Of a stretch of 30,692 bases of DNA, positions 16,401 through 23,597 are shown piece after piece. The position numbers and the translations under genes were made by a program. Within the stretch, counting starts at the first letter, position 1. The number at the start of each line of letters is the position of its first letter. A model generated the notes under the pieces. The model searched no databases, was not told the origin of the DNA, and saw nothing but the letters and a program-made list of their open reading frames with translations. The stretch is from CAYOKT01 sp964404605. GTDB lineage: Bacteria; Electryoneota; Electryoneia; Electryoneales; Electryoneaceae. The stretch spans positions 1 through 30,692 of the forward strand of contig CAYOKT010000034.1 in NCBI GenBank assembly GCA_964404605.1, given 5' to 3'.

Positions 16401-16736
16401 GCGATCTTCGACGTGAGCATCCTCGTGCTGGACGGGCATTCGATCCCGGTGAACAACCAGACGATCCTCTTCCGCACCACGCGGGGGGACTACTACACGA
16501 CCCCCGGGCCGATCGGCGGCATCGAGGAGAACCACGCCATCACCGGGCCGGCGGATTACAACTCCGTGTTCGAGGATGCCGACAGCACCGGCTGGGCGCA
16601 GCGGTATCTCCGGATTCCGTTCTCCATTGCGTTCCCCGATCCCCAGGAGCCGACGCAAACCGTACTGGTCGAGGCCTGGGTGATCGGGTATGAAGAGGCG
16701 ACACCGGAACCGGTGAGTCTCTTCCTGATCCACTAA
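13467..16736 (+). CDS. Large surface lipoprotein of tandem Ig-like (Big) domains
   Basis: A 1089-residue predicted lipoprotein. Its signal sequence (RFRVAGISLLLAFAAVWISC) has the lipidated Cys at residue 24. About nine or ten Ig-like modules of roughly 90-110 residues follow. Most show the Big_1/invasin pattern of a strand with ITATLKDENQ or VTVRATYANG, a D/N-G-x-G-I/V linker, and a closing TNxxGxA strand. A basic, Gly-rich insert lies at about residues 235-275 (with TTSGGKGSSTRG). The ATG at 13467 is chosen because GAGGAGG and a proper lipoprotein signal follow from it. A frame extending 39 codons upstream has no export signal. It lies between the SLBB protein and pilB. It may be a long outer-membrane stalk or adhesin associated with the pilus. 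The precise role is unknown. Confidence 0.85.
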   Translation: MLVKRFRVAGISLLLAFAAVWISCSKNPADSTGGGTPGFGDAYVTDIQIGFERSIISNFFGKTDTLEVTAKAIDADGVGVERAHINFGIVSGPGTILRQDSLTNTEGDITALYVVTLTQNTSVQIKASVGTVEQMRTLQIQTKDITLSVTADPDTSRVSAGQEGTSTITVRVTDNQGAQIPGVPVKVERLSGEGTLTPVTETGMDGSASSTLTINEVTERHSVIVRAFVDVEGTTAKSGGGIASLVHKVKQRLTRDLQLGKGRTTSGGKGSSTRGVSASVTADTVEVVIMPLELDVDTMFVFVSPHRLVVAEDSSAQATITAVARDENGVGISGLTVDFRLRNLEEGPVGTIFNVQPTDATGQATASISTDRQYGNWVVEARLAGVSTVFTDTLKVERTPSSGGTLFLFSTPDSIYADGGITAAQITATLKDENQVAIPSDTVRFAAVGTGQIAAFGVTDSTGTARVQYYDTEEISDSALVIARYDRGTRHLVDSLYVRILPPRDVTTLNINMQRTNFQASLLDSAEVTVRATYANGDPAVPGTEIFFVIVSEGESEDLGIFDPPSAVTNANGVAKSIYRPLTNAGQSEVYAYVINTGGAQVETDHLTINISPTGAMIVDVTIDRLWMYTSDPLPAQVYAAVSDSFGNAVNAGVGVSFSAELGSITPNAQTDDNGIAPAQFIPGTSAGLAKIIARISPTSADSIYMQVVAGEPQSIEVGVSRQEIAVAGTGGIETSTAIATVKDPNDNPVPDGHQVFFRLREYPIDTREGALPVKLNESDGTEPGNPYGTPFDSAQTNNGEASVSISAGTMPGLLLMDVWTYVDSARTDSVLSIFRDLQIVSGPPDSIAVGVNEDQIVDGGGDVWIAEVSARVFDAQNNPVRDGIAVQFTLEPAVAHIEPGYVGNPDNDGVTTPGVAHTNMYFLSHEIGQVSDIIASVQLEGRVVSGHLPQYRFPLVDPQALLYCDPTNYFYPNAFDTAIFDVSILVLDGHSIPVNNQTILFRTTRGDYYTTPGPIGGIEENHAITGPADYNSVFEDADSTGWAQRYLRIPFSIAFPDPQEPTQTVLVEAWVIGYEEATPEPVSLFLIH

Positions 16737-16775
16737 ACAGAACCGGGCGGGAGGCTCCGCCCGTGCATTTCCCCG

Positions 16776-16800
16776 CCTCCGGGCCCTCGAGGCCCGGAGG
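16776..16800 (+). terminator. Ten-pair hairpin without T-tract after the lipoprotein gene
   Basis: CCTCCGGGCC (16776-16785), CTCGA, GGCCCGGAGG (16791-16800) is a perfect ten-pair stem, preceded by a second small hairpin GGGCGG-CCGCCC (16745-16762). It lies between the lipoprotein gene stop and pilB. No run of T follows, so it may be a pause, attenuator or mRNA-stability element and not a strict intrinsic terminator. Confidence 0.4.
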
Positions 16801-16826
16801 GGGGTGGTTGTGTGAAAGGATGTTGG

Positions 16827-18548
16827 ATGACCTCTGATATCGGCGCCGCTCCGAAGCTGGGAAACATCCTCGTTGAGGAGGGACTGATCAGCGAGGAGCA
16901 GCTCAAGAAGAGCCTGCGGGAAGCGGAAGAGAAGAAGCTTCGCGTGGGGGAGGCCCTGATCGCCCTCGGGTACGCGGTCGAGGAGAACGTGTACTACGCT
17001 CTCGCCCGCCAGATGGGCTATCACTTCTTCACCAACGATGATCTCCTCGAGGCGTCCGAGGAGACGGTCCGGATCATTCCGGAGGCGTTCGCCAAGGAGA
17101 ACAACCTCATCGCGGTGCGGCGGGAGAACGGCCGCCTCGCGGTGGCGATGGCCGACCCGGACGACATCATCGCGGTGGACAACCTGCAGAAGCTCGCGGG
17201 CGAGGAGATCGAACTCGAGCTCGGGATGGCTTCCCCGCAGGGCATCCGCCATGCGATCGACCAGCTCTACGTCCGCATCCGGAAGCAGAAAGAGACCAGC
17301 GAGGTTATCGGAGACCTGCACTTCTTCGCCGAGTCGGACGAAGGCGAAGAGGGCCTGGTGGACATGACCAAGGCCCAGGTCGACGAGGACGCTCCGATCA
17401 TCAAGCTGGTGAACCTGATCATCGGCGAGGCGCTGAAGGAGCGCGCCACTGACATCCACGTCGAACCGCGCGACAATGATGTCCAGGTCCGTTACCGGAT
17501 CGACGGCGTGCTCATCGAGCAGATGCGGGCGCCGAAGAACGCGCACAACGGGATCGTCGCGCGTATCAAGATCATCTCCAAGCTGAACATCGCGGAGAAA
17601 CGCCTGCCGCAGGACGGCCGCTTCACCATCAAGGCCCGCGACCGCGAGGTGGATGTCCGCGTCAGCATCCTGCCGACGGTGAACGGGGAGAAGGTGGTGC
17701 TGCGGCTCCTCGACAAGGGAGCCTTCGGCTTCAACCTCTCCACCCTCGGCTTCGAGGAGCACCAGCACAAGATCTTCAAGCGGAATATCATCAAGCCGTA
17801 CGGGATGATCATCATCTCCGGCCCCACCGGGTCCGGTAAATCGACCACCCTGTACGCCTCCCTGAAGGAAGTGATGTCCGTCGCGGACAATATCACCACC
17901 GTCGAAGACCCGGTGGAGTACCACCTCGACGGGATCAACCAGGTGCAGGTGAAGCCGGGGATCGGCCTCACCTTCGCCTCGAGCCTGCGCTCCATCCTGC
18001 GCCAGGACCCGGACCGCGTGCTGATCGGTGAGATCCGCGACGAGGAGACGGCGGACATCGCGGTGAAATTCTCCCTCACCGGCCACCTCGTCTTCAGCAC
18101 GGTGCACGCCAACGACGCTCCGAGCACGATCACGCGCCTGATCGACATCGGCGTGCCGCCGTTCCTCGCCGGTTCCAGCCTGCTGCTGGTGATGGCCCAG
18201 CGCCTGGTGCGAACCATCTGCCCCAACTGCAAGGAGCCGTTCACCCCGCCGCCGGAGGAGTTCGAGTACCTCAATCTGAATCCCGAGTCGTTCGACGGCG
18301 TGCAGTTCTATCACGGCAAGGGCTGCGTGCGCTGCCGCGGGACGGGGTATTACAACCGGACGGGCGTCTTCGAGATTCTGCAGGTCACGCCCGAGATCCG
18401 CCGCCTGATCTTCGACAACGCGAGTCAGGACGAAATCCGCGAGATGGCGATTGAGCAGGGCATGGAAACCCTGCGCCAGCACGGCATCAGCAAGGCCACC
18501 CGGGGGATCACCACCCTTGCCGAGGTCCTGCGGGTGACGACGGAATAG
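16827..18548 (+). CDS. pilB: PilB/GspE-type assembly ATPase
   Basis: A 573-residue extension ATPase. An MshEN-type N-terminal domain covers about 1-150 (KLGNILVEEGLISEEQL, then RVGEALIALGYAVEENVYYALARQ). Walker A GPTGSGKS is at 332-339 and an Asp box TVEDPVEY at 358-365. Walker B RVLIGEIRD (397-405) and the His box GHLVFSTVH (419-427) follow. A zinc-binding tetracysteine (Cys465, Cys468, Cys500, Cys503), typical of PilB/GspE and absent in PilT, lies near the C-terminus. The ATG at 16827 is preferred over GTG 16812, as AAAGGA lies six bases upstream. It powers fibre assembly at the inner membrane with PilC. It is 37 bases before pilC. MshEN domains can bind cyclic di-GMP, so regulation by that messenger is possible. 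Confidence 0.96.
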   Translation: MTSDIGAAPKLGNILVEEGLISEEQLKKSLREAEEKKLRVGEALIALGYAVEENVYYALARQMGYHFFTNDDLLEASEETVRIIPEAFAKENNLIAVRRENGRLAVAMADPDDIIAVDNLQKLAGEEIELELGMASPQGIRHAIDQLYVRIRKQKETSEVIGDLHFFAESDEGEEGLVDMTKAQVDEDAPIIKLVNLIIGEALKERATDIHVEPRDNDVQVRYRIDGVLIEQMRAPKNAHNGIVARIKIISKLNIAEKRLPQDGRFTIKARDREVDVRVSILPTVNGEKVVLRLLDKGAFGFNLSTLGFEEHQHKIFKRNIIKPYGMIIISGPTGSGKSTTLYASLKEVMSVADNITTVEDPVEYHLDGINQVQVKPGIGLTFASSLRSILRQDPDRVLIGEIRDEETADIAVKFSLTGHLVFSTVHANDAPSTITRLIDIGVPPFLAGSSLLLVMAQRLVRTICPNCKEPFTPPPEEFEYLNLNPESFDGVQFYHGKGCVRCRGTGYYNRTGVFEILQVTPEIRRLIFDNASQDEIREMAIEQGMETLRQHGISKATRGITTLAEVLRVTTE

Positions 18549-18585
18549 ACGAGCTTGCACCTGGACGCAAACGGGACGGACCGCG

Positions 18586-19842
18586 ATGCCAACCTTCACC
18601 TATATCGTTACGGATCCGGACGGGAGCCGGCGGGAGGACAAGATCCGGGCGGCCAACTACGAAGCCGCCTGGGAAAACCTCACCAAGCGGGGCGCGAAAA
18701 TCGTCTCCCTGCGCGAGATCAAGATCTCCGAGCAGGCGCAGTCCACCTCGGTTCTCGATCAGATCTCGATGGCGATCTACCGCATGCGGACAGCGGTTCC
18801 GCTGCAGAACCTCGTCTTCTTCACCCGCCAGCTCGCCACGATGTTCTCCGCGGGTCTGACGATCGAGAAATCCATCGCGAACCTGATGGTGGAGGAGAAG
18901 AACCCCCGCTTCAGGAAGACCCTCGCCGAGGTCGCGAACGACCTGAAGCGGGGCAAATCCCTCTCGGACGCTCTCGGCGAACACCCGGGCGTGTTCGACA
19001 ATCTCTACTGTGCCATCGTCAACGCCGGTGAAGTGTCCGGTTCGCTGCACATCGTCCTCGAGCAGCTCTCCACCTATCTCGAGTTCATGGCGGACACGAG
19101 GCGCAAGGTGGTCGCGGCGCTGGCGTACCCGACCTTCGTCATTCTCTTCATGATCTTCATCCTGTCAGCCCTGCTCATCGTCATCGTGCCGCGCTTCACG
19201 GCCATTTACGCCCAGTTCGGCGCCCAGCTTCCCATCGCCACCCGGATCCTGGTGGGTACGAGCCAGTTGATCAGCCACAATTTCTTGGCCTTCGTCGGGA
19301 TCGGCATCGTCGCCTTCATCTTCGGTTGGATTATCACGCTTACCCGCGGGGGCGGAATCGCGTGGGACACCTTCCGGCTCCGGTTCCCCATCCTCGGGCA
19401 GTTGCACCGGGATTCGATGATGACCCGTTTCTCGAAGACGTTCGGCATCCTGATGGGATCCGGCGTGCCGGTGCTCGAGGCGCTGGGGCACTGCAAGAAG
19501 GTGGTCGGCAACCGTGTCTTCCAGCGGGCGCTGGAAGACGCGAGCACGATGATCCGGGACGGTTTCGCCGTTTCGGTCGCCTTGAAGAAGACGCATGTCT
19601 TTCCTTCGACCCTGGTGCAGCTCATCGGCACCGGCGAGGAGACCGGCGAGATGGACCGCCTGCTGGAGCGTGCTTCATACTTCTATGAGAAGCAGGTGGA
19701 GTCGGTGGTGGACCGCCTGACCGGCCTGATTCAGCCGTTGATGATCATGCTGCTGGGCGCCGTGGTGCTCGTAATCGTCATCTCCATCTACCTGCCCATC
19801 TTCCAGATGGGTGCGGCGATGCGGCAGGGCATCGGGGGATAA
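18586..19842 (+). CDS. pilC: PilC/GspF inner membrane platform protein
   Basis: A 418-residue polytopic protein with two T2SSF domains (about 77-200 and 277-400), as in all PilC/GspF proteins. Signatures include FFTRQLATMFSAGLTIEKSI in the first copy and RFSKTFGILMGSGVPVLEAL with TGEETGEMDRLLERASYFYE in the second. Membrane helices are around 180-202, 232-252 and 383-405. A short N-terminal domain (MPTFTYIVTDPDGSRRE) is typical. It forms the platform that couples PilB and PilT to pilin insertion. It lies 37 bases after pilB and is closed by a strong intrinsic terminator before pilD. Confidence 0.96.
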   Translation: MPTFTYIVTDPDGSRREDKIRAANYEAAWENLTKRGAKIVSLREIKISEQAQSTSVLDQISMAIYRMRTAVPLQNLVFFTRQLATMFSAGLTIEKSIANLMVEEKNPRFRKTLAEVANDLKRGKSLSDALGEHPGVFDNLYCAIVNAGEVSGSLHIVLEQLSTYLEFMADTRRKVVAALAYPTFVILFMIFILSALLIVIVPRFTAIYAQFGAQLPIATRILVGTSQLISHNFLAFVGIGIVAFIFGWIITLTRGGGIAWDTFRLRFPILGQLHRDSMMTRFSKTFGILMGSGVPVLEALGHCKKVVGNRVFQRALEDASTMIRDGFAVSVALKKTHVFPSTLVQLIGTGEETGEMDRLLERASYFYEKQVESVVDRLTGLIQPLMIMLLGAVVLVIVISIYLPIFQMGAAMRQGIGG

Positions 19843-19867
19843 GCCCCCCGGAGGCGGACGACTACCC

Positions 19868-19891
19868 GGGCGCGCATGGCGCGCCCTTTTT
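19868..19891 (+). terminator. Intrinsic terminator after pilC
   Basis: GGGCGCGC (19868-19875), ATG loop, GCGCGCCC (19879-19886) forms a perfect eight-pair GC stem followed by TTTTT (19887-19891). It separates pilC from pilD. pilD is then read through or has its own start, and its ribosome site GGGGAGG follows at 19899. Confidence 0.85.
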
Positions 19892-19910
19892 CTTCCACGG
19901 GGAGGCGCTC

Positions 19911-20726
19911 ATGGCGAACCTGGTCGCGGCGGTGAAGGAGCTGCCGTTGGGGTTCTTCCTCTTCGCCGCCGCGGTTCTCGGCGCGGTGATCGGGAGCTTC
20001 CTCAACGTGGTCATCCACCGCCTGCCCCGGGAGGAGTCCCTGCTCCGCCCCGGCTCGCACTGCCCGAGTTGCGGCACCCCCATCCGCGCCTGGCAGAACG
20101 TGCCGATCCTCTCCTACATCCTTCTGCGCGGCCGTTGCGCGGCCTGCGGTGCGAAAATCCCCCCGCGGTATCTCGTCGTCGAGATCCTGGCGGCGGGCGC
20201 GGCGGTGGTCGCCGTGTGGCGTTTCGGACCGGGTCTCGATGCGCTCGGCGGCATGCTGCTCGCCTGGCATCTCATCGCCCTCGCCTGCATCGACTTTGAA
20301 ACCCGGACGCTGCCCGATCATATCGTCCTCTCGATGGGGCTTTTCGGGCTGGCGGTCGCCCTGCTGCGGGAAGGCCTGCCGGGACTGGTGGAGGCGCTGC
20401 TCGCCGTGCTGGTGGGTCTGGTGCTGCTGCTGATCGTGCGGGGGGTTACGCGGCTGTTGTTTCCCCGCGCCCCGGGCGGCGGGATGGGGGGAGGAGACCT
20501 GACGACCACCGCCGGGTTCAGCGTCTACCTGCAGGCGCTCTATGTTCCCTTCGCCCTGGTGATCTCCGCGTTCACCGGGTTGGTGGGCGCAGCCCTCTGG
20601 TCCCTCTTCAGCGGCCGGTCGCTGCGCGGGAAAGAGTTGCCCTTCGGCCCGGCTCTCGCGGTGGGAGCCTGGGTCACCTACCTGTTCGGCGCATCCATTT
20701 TGCGCTTCGCGCTTGACGTGGTTTGA
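19911..20726 (+). CDS. pilD: PilD prepilin peptidase
   Basis: A 271-residue polytopic aspartyl protease/methyltransferase that cleaves and N-methylates prepilins. The N-terminal part has GSFLNVVIHRLP (28-39) and a four-cysteine zinc site CPSC (51-54) and CAAC (76-79). Catalytic aspartates are Asp128 (IDFETRTLPD) and Asp196 (GMGGGD). The usual basic/hydrophobic stretch after GxGD (KLLA) is replaced by LTTTAG, so the Lys is missing. That Lys is not catalytic. The gene lies downstream of the pilC terminator, with a good ribosome site GGGGAGG. It is expected to process the pilin-like genes of this cluster. Its 3' end carries the promoter of the next gene. Confidence 0.94.
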   Translation: MANLVAAVKELPLGFFLFAAAVLGAVIGSFLNVVIHRLPREESLLRPGSHCPSCGTPIRAWQNVPILSYILLRGRCAACGAKIPPRYLVVEILAAGAAVVAVWRFGPGLDALGGMLLAWHLIALACIDFETRTLPDHIVLSMGLFGLAVALLREGLPGLVEALLAVLVGLVLLLIVRGVTRLLFPRAPGGGMGGGDLTTTAGFSVYLQALYVPFALVISAFTGLVGAALWSLFSGRSLRGKELPFGPALAVGAWVTYLFGASILRFALDVV

Positions 20727-20742
20727 ACAGACTCTGTATTAT
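20713..20742 (+). promoter_or_regulatory. Sigma-70-like promoter of the type IX-sorted protein gene
   Basis: TTGACG (20713-20718), 18 bases, TATTAT (20737-20742) overlaps the end of pilD. A TATAAT also occurs at 20754-20759, but it has no good -35 at the right distance. The leader then contains a perfect seven-pair hairpin GGCCGCC/GGCGGCC (20780-20800) and the ribosome site GGAGGG at 20870. Confidence 0.55.
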
Positions 20743-20879
20743 GAAGGACAGGGTATAATCAGGGTGGATGGTGGCTGCGGGCCGCCTTGGAGGGGCGGCC
20801 TGTGTCGCATTCCCGTGCTTTGGAGCCGGGTTGCTCACGGGCCGGCGGCAGACCTGCGGCGAAAACATTGGAGGGATGT

Positions 20880-23003
20880 ATGCTGAAACGCGCGACAGCG
20901 TTGTTGACGGGATTTCTACTCGCTTTCGGCGCGGCTTGGACCTACGCAGAGGGTCTCAGCGAGGTAATTCCTGATGATCAAAAGGTCCAGCCGGTGCTCA
21001 CCGGGGCGGAGGAGATTCAGCTTCCCGACCATGCGGCGCGGCCGGTTCTCCCCACCGACGAACTGGACGAGATTGTCGGCGACACGGTGATCGTCGGGTA
21101 CTCGTACTGGGACGCCCAGCACAACGGCACCGTCGGGAGGATGATCGCCTACGATCCCGCGGATACGACCCTGGGTCCGGTCGTTCACATGGTCTACGCC
21201 CGCCTCGAAGGGGAGACGACCGGTTCGACGCGCCACGTGAGATACAACCGGGTACTCATCGGGGACGACGGTTTCACGGTGGAGGAGGCCTTTGACGGCG
21301 GGTACAATGTCGATTCACGCCAGCGGGCCGGCTACACGACCCTCCCGATGGACTGGGAGAACCATCTGCCGTTTCCGGCCTTTCACAGCCGGGCGACTTC
21401 GAACGACCCCTGGGGTCAGACCATCGGCAACGAGTTCATTTTCCTCCCCGGCGTCTTCAACCTGTACGATTTCCCCGAGTACACCGGCAACGAGGTCCTC
21501 TGGCCCCGCGGAATCTTCGGGGGCGGATACGCGCACGTGGTGGGCACGGCCAGCCGGACGGACAACGTCGCGGAGACGGTAATCACCTACTCCCGCGTAT
21601 CTTACGACCCGGACACCGGCTGGAACATGGCGACCCCGGACGGCCTGCAGCAGCTTGTGACCGACCACGGGATGAACATCTCCGCCGATGTCGGGGTGTC
21701 GGATGATGGTATGCGCATCGTGATCGCGCAGACCGTGAGCCGCGACTGGCTCTATTACGGTGGCGGCGGGTACGACGGCAGCGGCGCGGGGCAGTGGAAC
21801 AACGACATCTGGGTCTGGGAGAGTACCGACGGCGGTGTGACCTGGAACTGGGACACCCCGATGGACCTGACCCAGTGCATCTTCCCCGACGAGAGCTACC
21901 TGCCGGACACCCTCGCCGCGGAACGGGACACCTTGCGCCCGTACACCGACACCAACGTCTACATCGACCACGACGGCATCCTTCACATCGCCTTCACCGC
22001 GATGGAGTATTTCGTGATCGAGGGTGTCGGCACCTACACCAGCATCCTCTACCACTGGGATGAGGAGAGCGACGTTTTCACGCGCATCGCGGACGGGCGC
22101 CACTGGAACTATGCGCGCCCGGAATCCTGGGGGCGTGTCGTCGAGCGACCGAGCATGGTCCAGGATCCCGAGACCGGGATCCTCTACTGCGTCTACGAGA
22201 AGTACGGCGAGCCGGACGAGTTCATCGAGGATGACGACGGTTTCCTGCACGGGATGGACGCCTCGGACGATGGATATGCCAACTCGGACGTCTATGTCGC
22301 CGCCTCGCCGCCGAACAACATCTTCGGCAACTGGTACGGCCGGATGTGGTCGAAGGGCGTGAACATCACGAACACGAAGTCGACCGACGGCAACCTGCTG
22401 CCGGGCGAGAGCCGCAGCGAGCAGGACCCCTCCGTCTCGCTGGTCAATGACAGCGACTACCTCTACATCCAGTATCTCATCGACCTGGACCCGGGTATCG
22501 CGATCACCGATCCGCCGGAAGGGGAGATGACCTACAACCCGGTCGTCATGCACCGGGTGGCCAAGACGGACCTGATGGATGCGATGGAAAGCCAGGCCGA
22601 GTGGGTGACGAACTATCCCTTCCACGTCGACTCCACCCGGTTCTGGTGGGACACGGAGTACGAGTATGCATGGGATGATGTCGGTGGATTCTACCGTGAC
22701 CAGGGCGCGGTCGGGAGTGAGACGGGGGAGCTGCTGCCGGGCGAGTACACGCTCGAGCAGAACTACCCGAACCCGTTCAACCCCTCGACGCGGATCGCCT
22801 TCCGGATCGAACGCGCCGGGGCGGTGAAGCTCACCGTGCACGACCTCCTCGGCCGCGAGGTGGCGACCCTGCTGAACCGGCCCCTGGAGGCCGGGCGGCA
22901 CGAGGTCAGCTTCGAGGCCGGAGACCTGCCGAGTGGCGTCTTTTTCTACACGCTCAGTTCCGGTGAACGGTCGGTCACGCGCAAGATGGTGCTGATGAAG
23001 TAA
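20880..23003 (+). CDS. Exported protein with type IX secretion sorting domain
   Basis: A 707-residue protein with a signal peptide (MLKRATALLTGFLLAFGAAWTYA). The main body is rich in Asp and aromatic residues. It has a beta-propeller-like arrangement with a BNR/Asp-box motif (STDGGVTW), and it has no recognised catalytic motif. The C-terminal 90 residues (618-707) form a type A Por/T9SS sorting domain: YTLEQNYPNPFNPSTRIAF, VHDLLGREVATLLN, LPSGVFFYTLSSGE and KMVLMK at the end. Such domains are widespread in the FCB superphylum and direct export and surface attachment. The start at 20880 has GGAGGG four bases before it. The gene has its own promoter and terminator. No other T9SS component is in the window. 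Its function is unknown. Confidence 0.9.
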   Translation: MLKRATALLTGFLLAFGAAWTYAEGLSEVIPDDQKVQPVLTGAEEIQLPDHAARPVLPTDELDEIVGDTVIVGYSYWDAQHNGTVGRMIAYDPADTTLGPVVHMVYARLEGETTGSTRHVRYNRVLIGDDGFTVEEAFDGGYNVDSRQRAGYTTLPMDWENHLPFPAFHSRATSNDPWGQTIGNEFIFLPGVFNLYDFPEYTGNEVLWPRGIFGGGYAHVVGTASRTDNVAETVITYSRVSYDPDTGWNMATPDGLQQLVTDHGMNISADVGVSDDGMRIVIAQTVSRDWLYYGGGGYDGSGAGQWNNDIWVWESTDGGVTWNWDTPMDLTQCIFPDESYLPDTLAAERDTLRPYTDTNVYIDHDGILHIAFTAMEYFVIEGVGTYTSILYHWDEESDVFTRIADGRHWNYARPESWGRVVERPSMVQDPETGILYCVYEKYGEPDEFIEDDDGFLHGMDASDDGYANSDVYVAASPPNNIFGNWYGRMWSKGVNITNTKSTDGNLLPGESRSEQDPSVSLVNDSDYLYIQYLIDLDPGIAITDPPEGEMTYNPVVMHRVAKTDLMDAMESQAEWVTNYPFHVDSTRFWWDTEYEYAWDDVGGFYRDQGAVGSETGELLPGEYTLEQNYPNPFNPSTRIAFRIERAGAVKLTVHDLLGREVATLLNRPLEAGRHEVSFEAGDLPSGVFFYTLSSGERSVTRKMVLMK

Positions 23004-23049
23004 CAGGCCGGCGACTGGTGGACCGGTTCATTAGGCATTGGCCAACATG

Positions 23050-23080
23050 GCGGCCCCGGGCACTCCCGGGGCCGCTTTTT
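23050..23080 (+). terminator. Intrinsic terminator after the type IX-sorted protein gene
   Basis: GCGGCCCCGGG (23050-23060), loop CACT, CCCGGGGCCGC (23065-23075) is a perfect eleven-pair stem followed by TTTTT (23076-23080). It lies 46 bases after the gene stop. Its downstream arm and T-tract are also the first bases of the 106-base tandem repeat that starts at 23065. Confidence 0.92.
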
Positions 23081-23143
23081 GCGAGGGGGTTATGGGAGTA
23101 GCCTGGGCAGAAAGTTGCGTCCGTTACGGAAACCCTTATGAAA

Positions 23144-23163
23144 CCTGGGACTGAAGTCCCAGG
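23144..23163 (+). repeat. Palindromic repeat, copy B
   Basis: CCTGGGACT (23144-23152), GA, AGTCCCAGG (23155-23163) is a perfect nine-pair inverted repeat followed by CCACCC. It is preceded by TTATGAAA, similar to the flank of copy A at 32-68. The third pair of the stem is T-A here and C-G in copy A. Confidence 0.8.
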
Positions 23164-23225
23164 CCACCCGCCCGGGGCCGCTTTTTGCGAGGGGGTTATG
23201 GGAGTAGCCTGGGCAGAAAGTTGCG

Positions 23226-23325
23226 NNNNNNNNNNNNNNNNNNNNNNNNNNNNNNNNNNNNNNNNNNNNNNNNNNNNNNNNNNNNNNNNNNNNNNNNNNN
23301 NNNNNNNNNNNNNNNNNNNNNNNNN
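23226..23325. other. Scaffold gap of exactly 100 N
   Basis: A run of exactly 100 N, the usual placeholder for a gap of unknown length. The 55 bases to its left (23171-23225) are identical to the 55 bases to its right (23326-23380). The open frames crossing this region are artefacts. Confidence 0.98.
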
Positions 23326-23404
23326 CCCGGGGCCGCTTTTTGCGAGGGGGTTATGGGAGTAGCCTGGGCAGAAAGTTGCGTCCGTTACGGAAACCCTTAT
23401 GAAA

Positions 23405-23424
23405 CCTGGGACTGAAGTCCCAGG
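23405..23424 (+). repeat. Palindromic repeat, copy C
   Basis: The same element as copy B, CCTGGGACT-GA-AGTCCCAGG, inside the third visible unit of the 106-base tandem repeat. It is followed by CCACCC. Confidence 0.8.
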
Positions 23425-23490
23425 CCACCCGCCGCTTTTCTCGAGGAGGTCGGGTCGGCGGCCGGGTTCTCCGCGTGACGGGCGGCGCGG

Positions 23491-23597
23491 CGGGGTGGCC
23501 CTGTCAGCTTCCCGGCTACGCCGCGGCAGGCGGCGGGGTGGCCCTGTCAGCTTCCCGGCTACGCCGCGGCAGGCGGCGGGGTGGCCCTGTCAGCTTC
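23491..23597. repeat. 43-base tandem repeat, two and a half copies
   Basis: The unit begins CGGGGTGGCCCTGTCAGCTT at 23491, 23534 and 23577. The first two copies are complete and the third stops after 21 bases. On the minus strand the unit contains GACAGGGCCACCCCG, so it shares the GGGCCACCC core seen at the left end of the window. There are no unique spacers, so it is not a CRISPR array. Confidence 0.85.

Larger units (their letters stand above)
23065..23431. repeat. 106-base tandem repeat, interrupted by an assembly gap
   Basis: The unit begins CCCGGGGCCGCTTTTTGCGA and ends AGGCCACCCG. Copy 1 is 23065-23170, the first 55 bases of copy 2 are 23171-23225, and copy 3 is 23326-23431. Copies are identical as far as visible. 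Each unit contains the palindrome of copy A, and starts with the second arm and T-tract of the upstream terminator. After 23431 a shorter, degenerate CCGCTTTTCTCGAG follows. The copy number in the genome is unknown because of the gap. Confidence 0.9.

Noticed and set aside
13149..18599. A 1816-codon open frame on the minus strand
   Set aside because: It lies antisense to the Ig-repeat lipoprotein and most of pilB, both with clear domains and ribosome sites. Its translation is rich in Arg, Asp, His and Gly with no domain, as expected for the shadow frame of GC-rich codons.
21315..22901. A 528-codon minus-strand frame opposite the type IX-sorted protein
   Set aside because: Antisense shadow in GC-rich DNA. 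The plus-strand gene has a signal peptide, ribosome site and a clear sorting domain.
23138..23415. Open frames reading through the N gap
   Set aside because: They consist of repeat sequence and undefined bases and have no coding features.
23065..23597. Tandem repeats as a CRISPR array
   Set aside because: The repeats follow each other directly without unique spacers, units are 106 and 43 bases long, and no cas gene is present.
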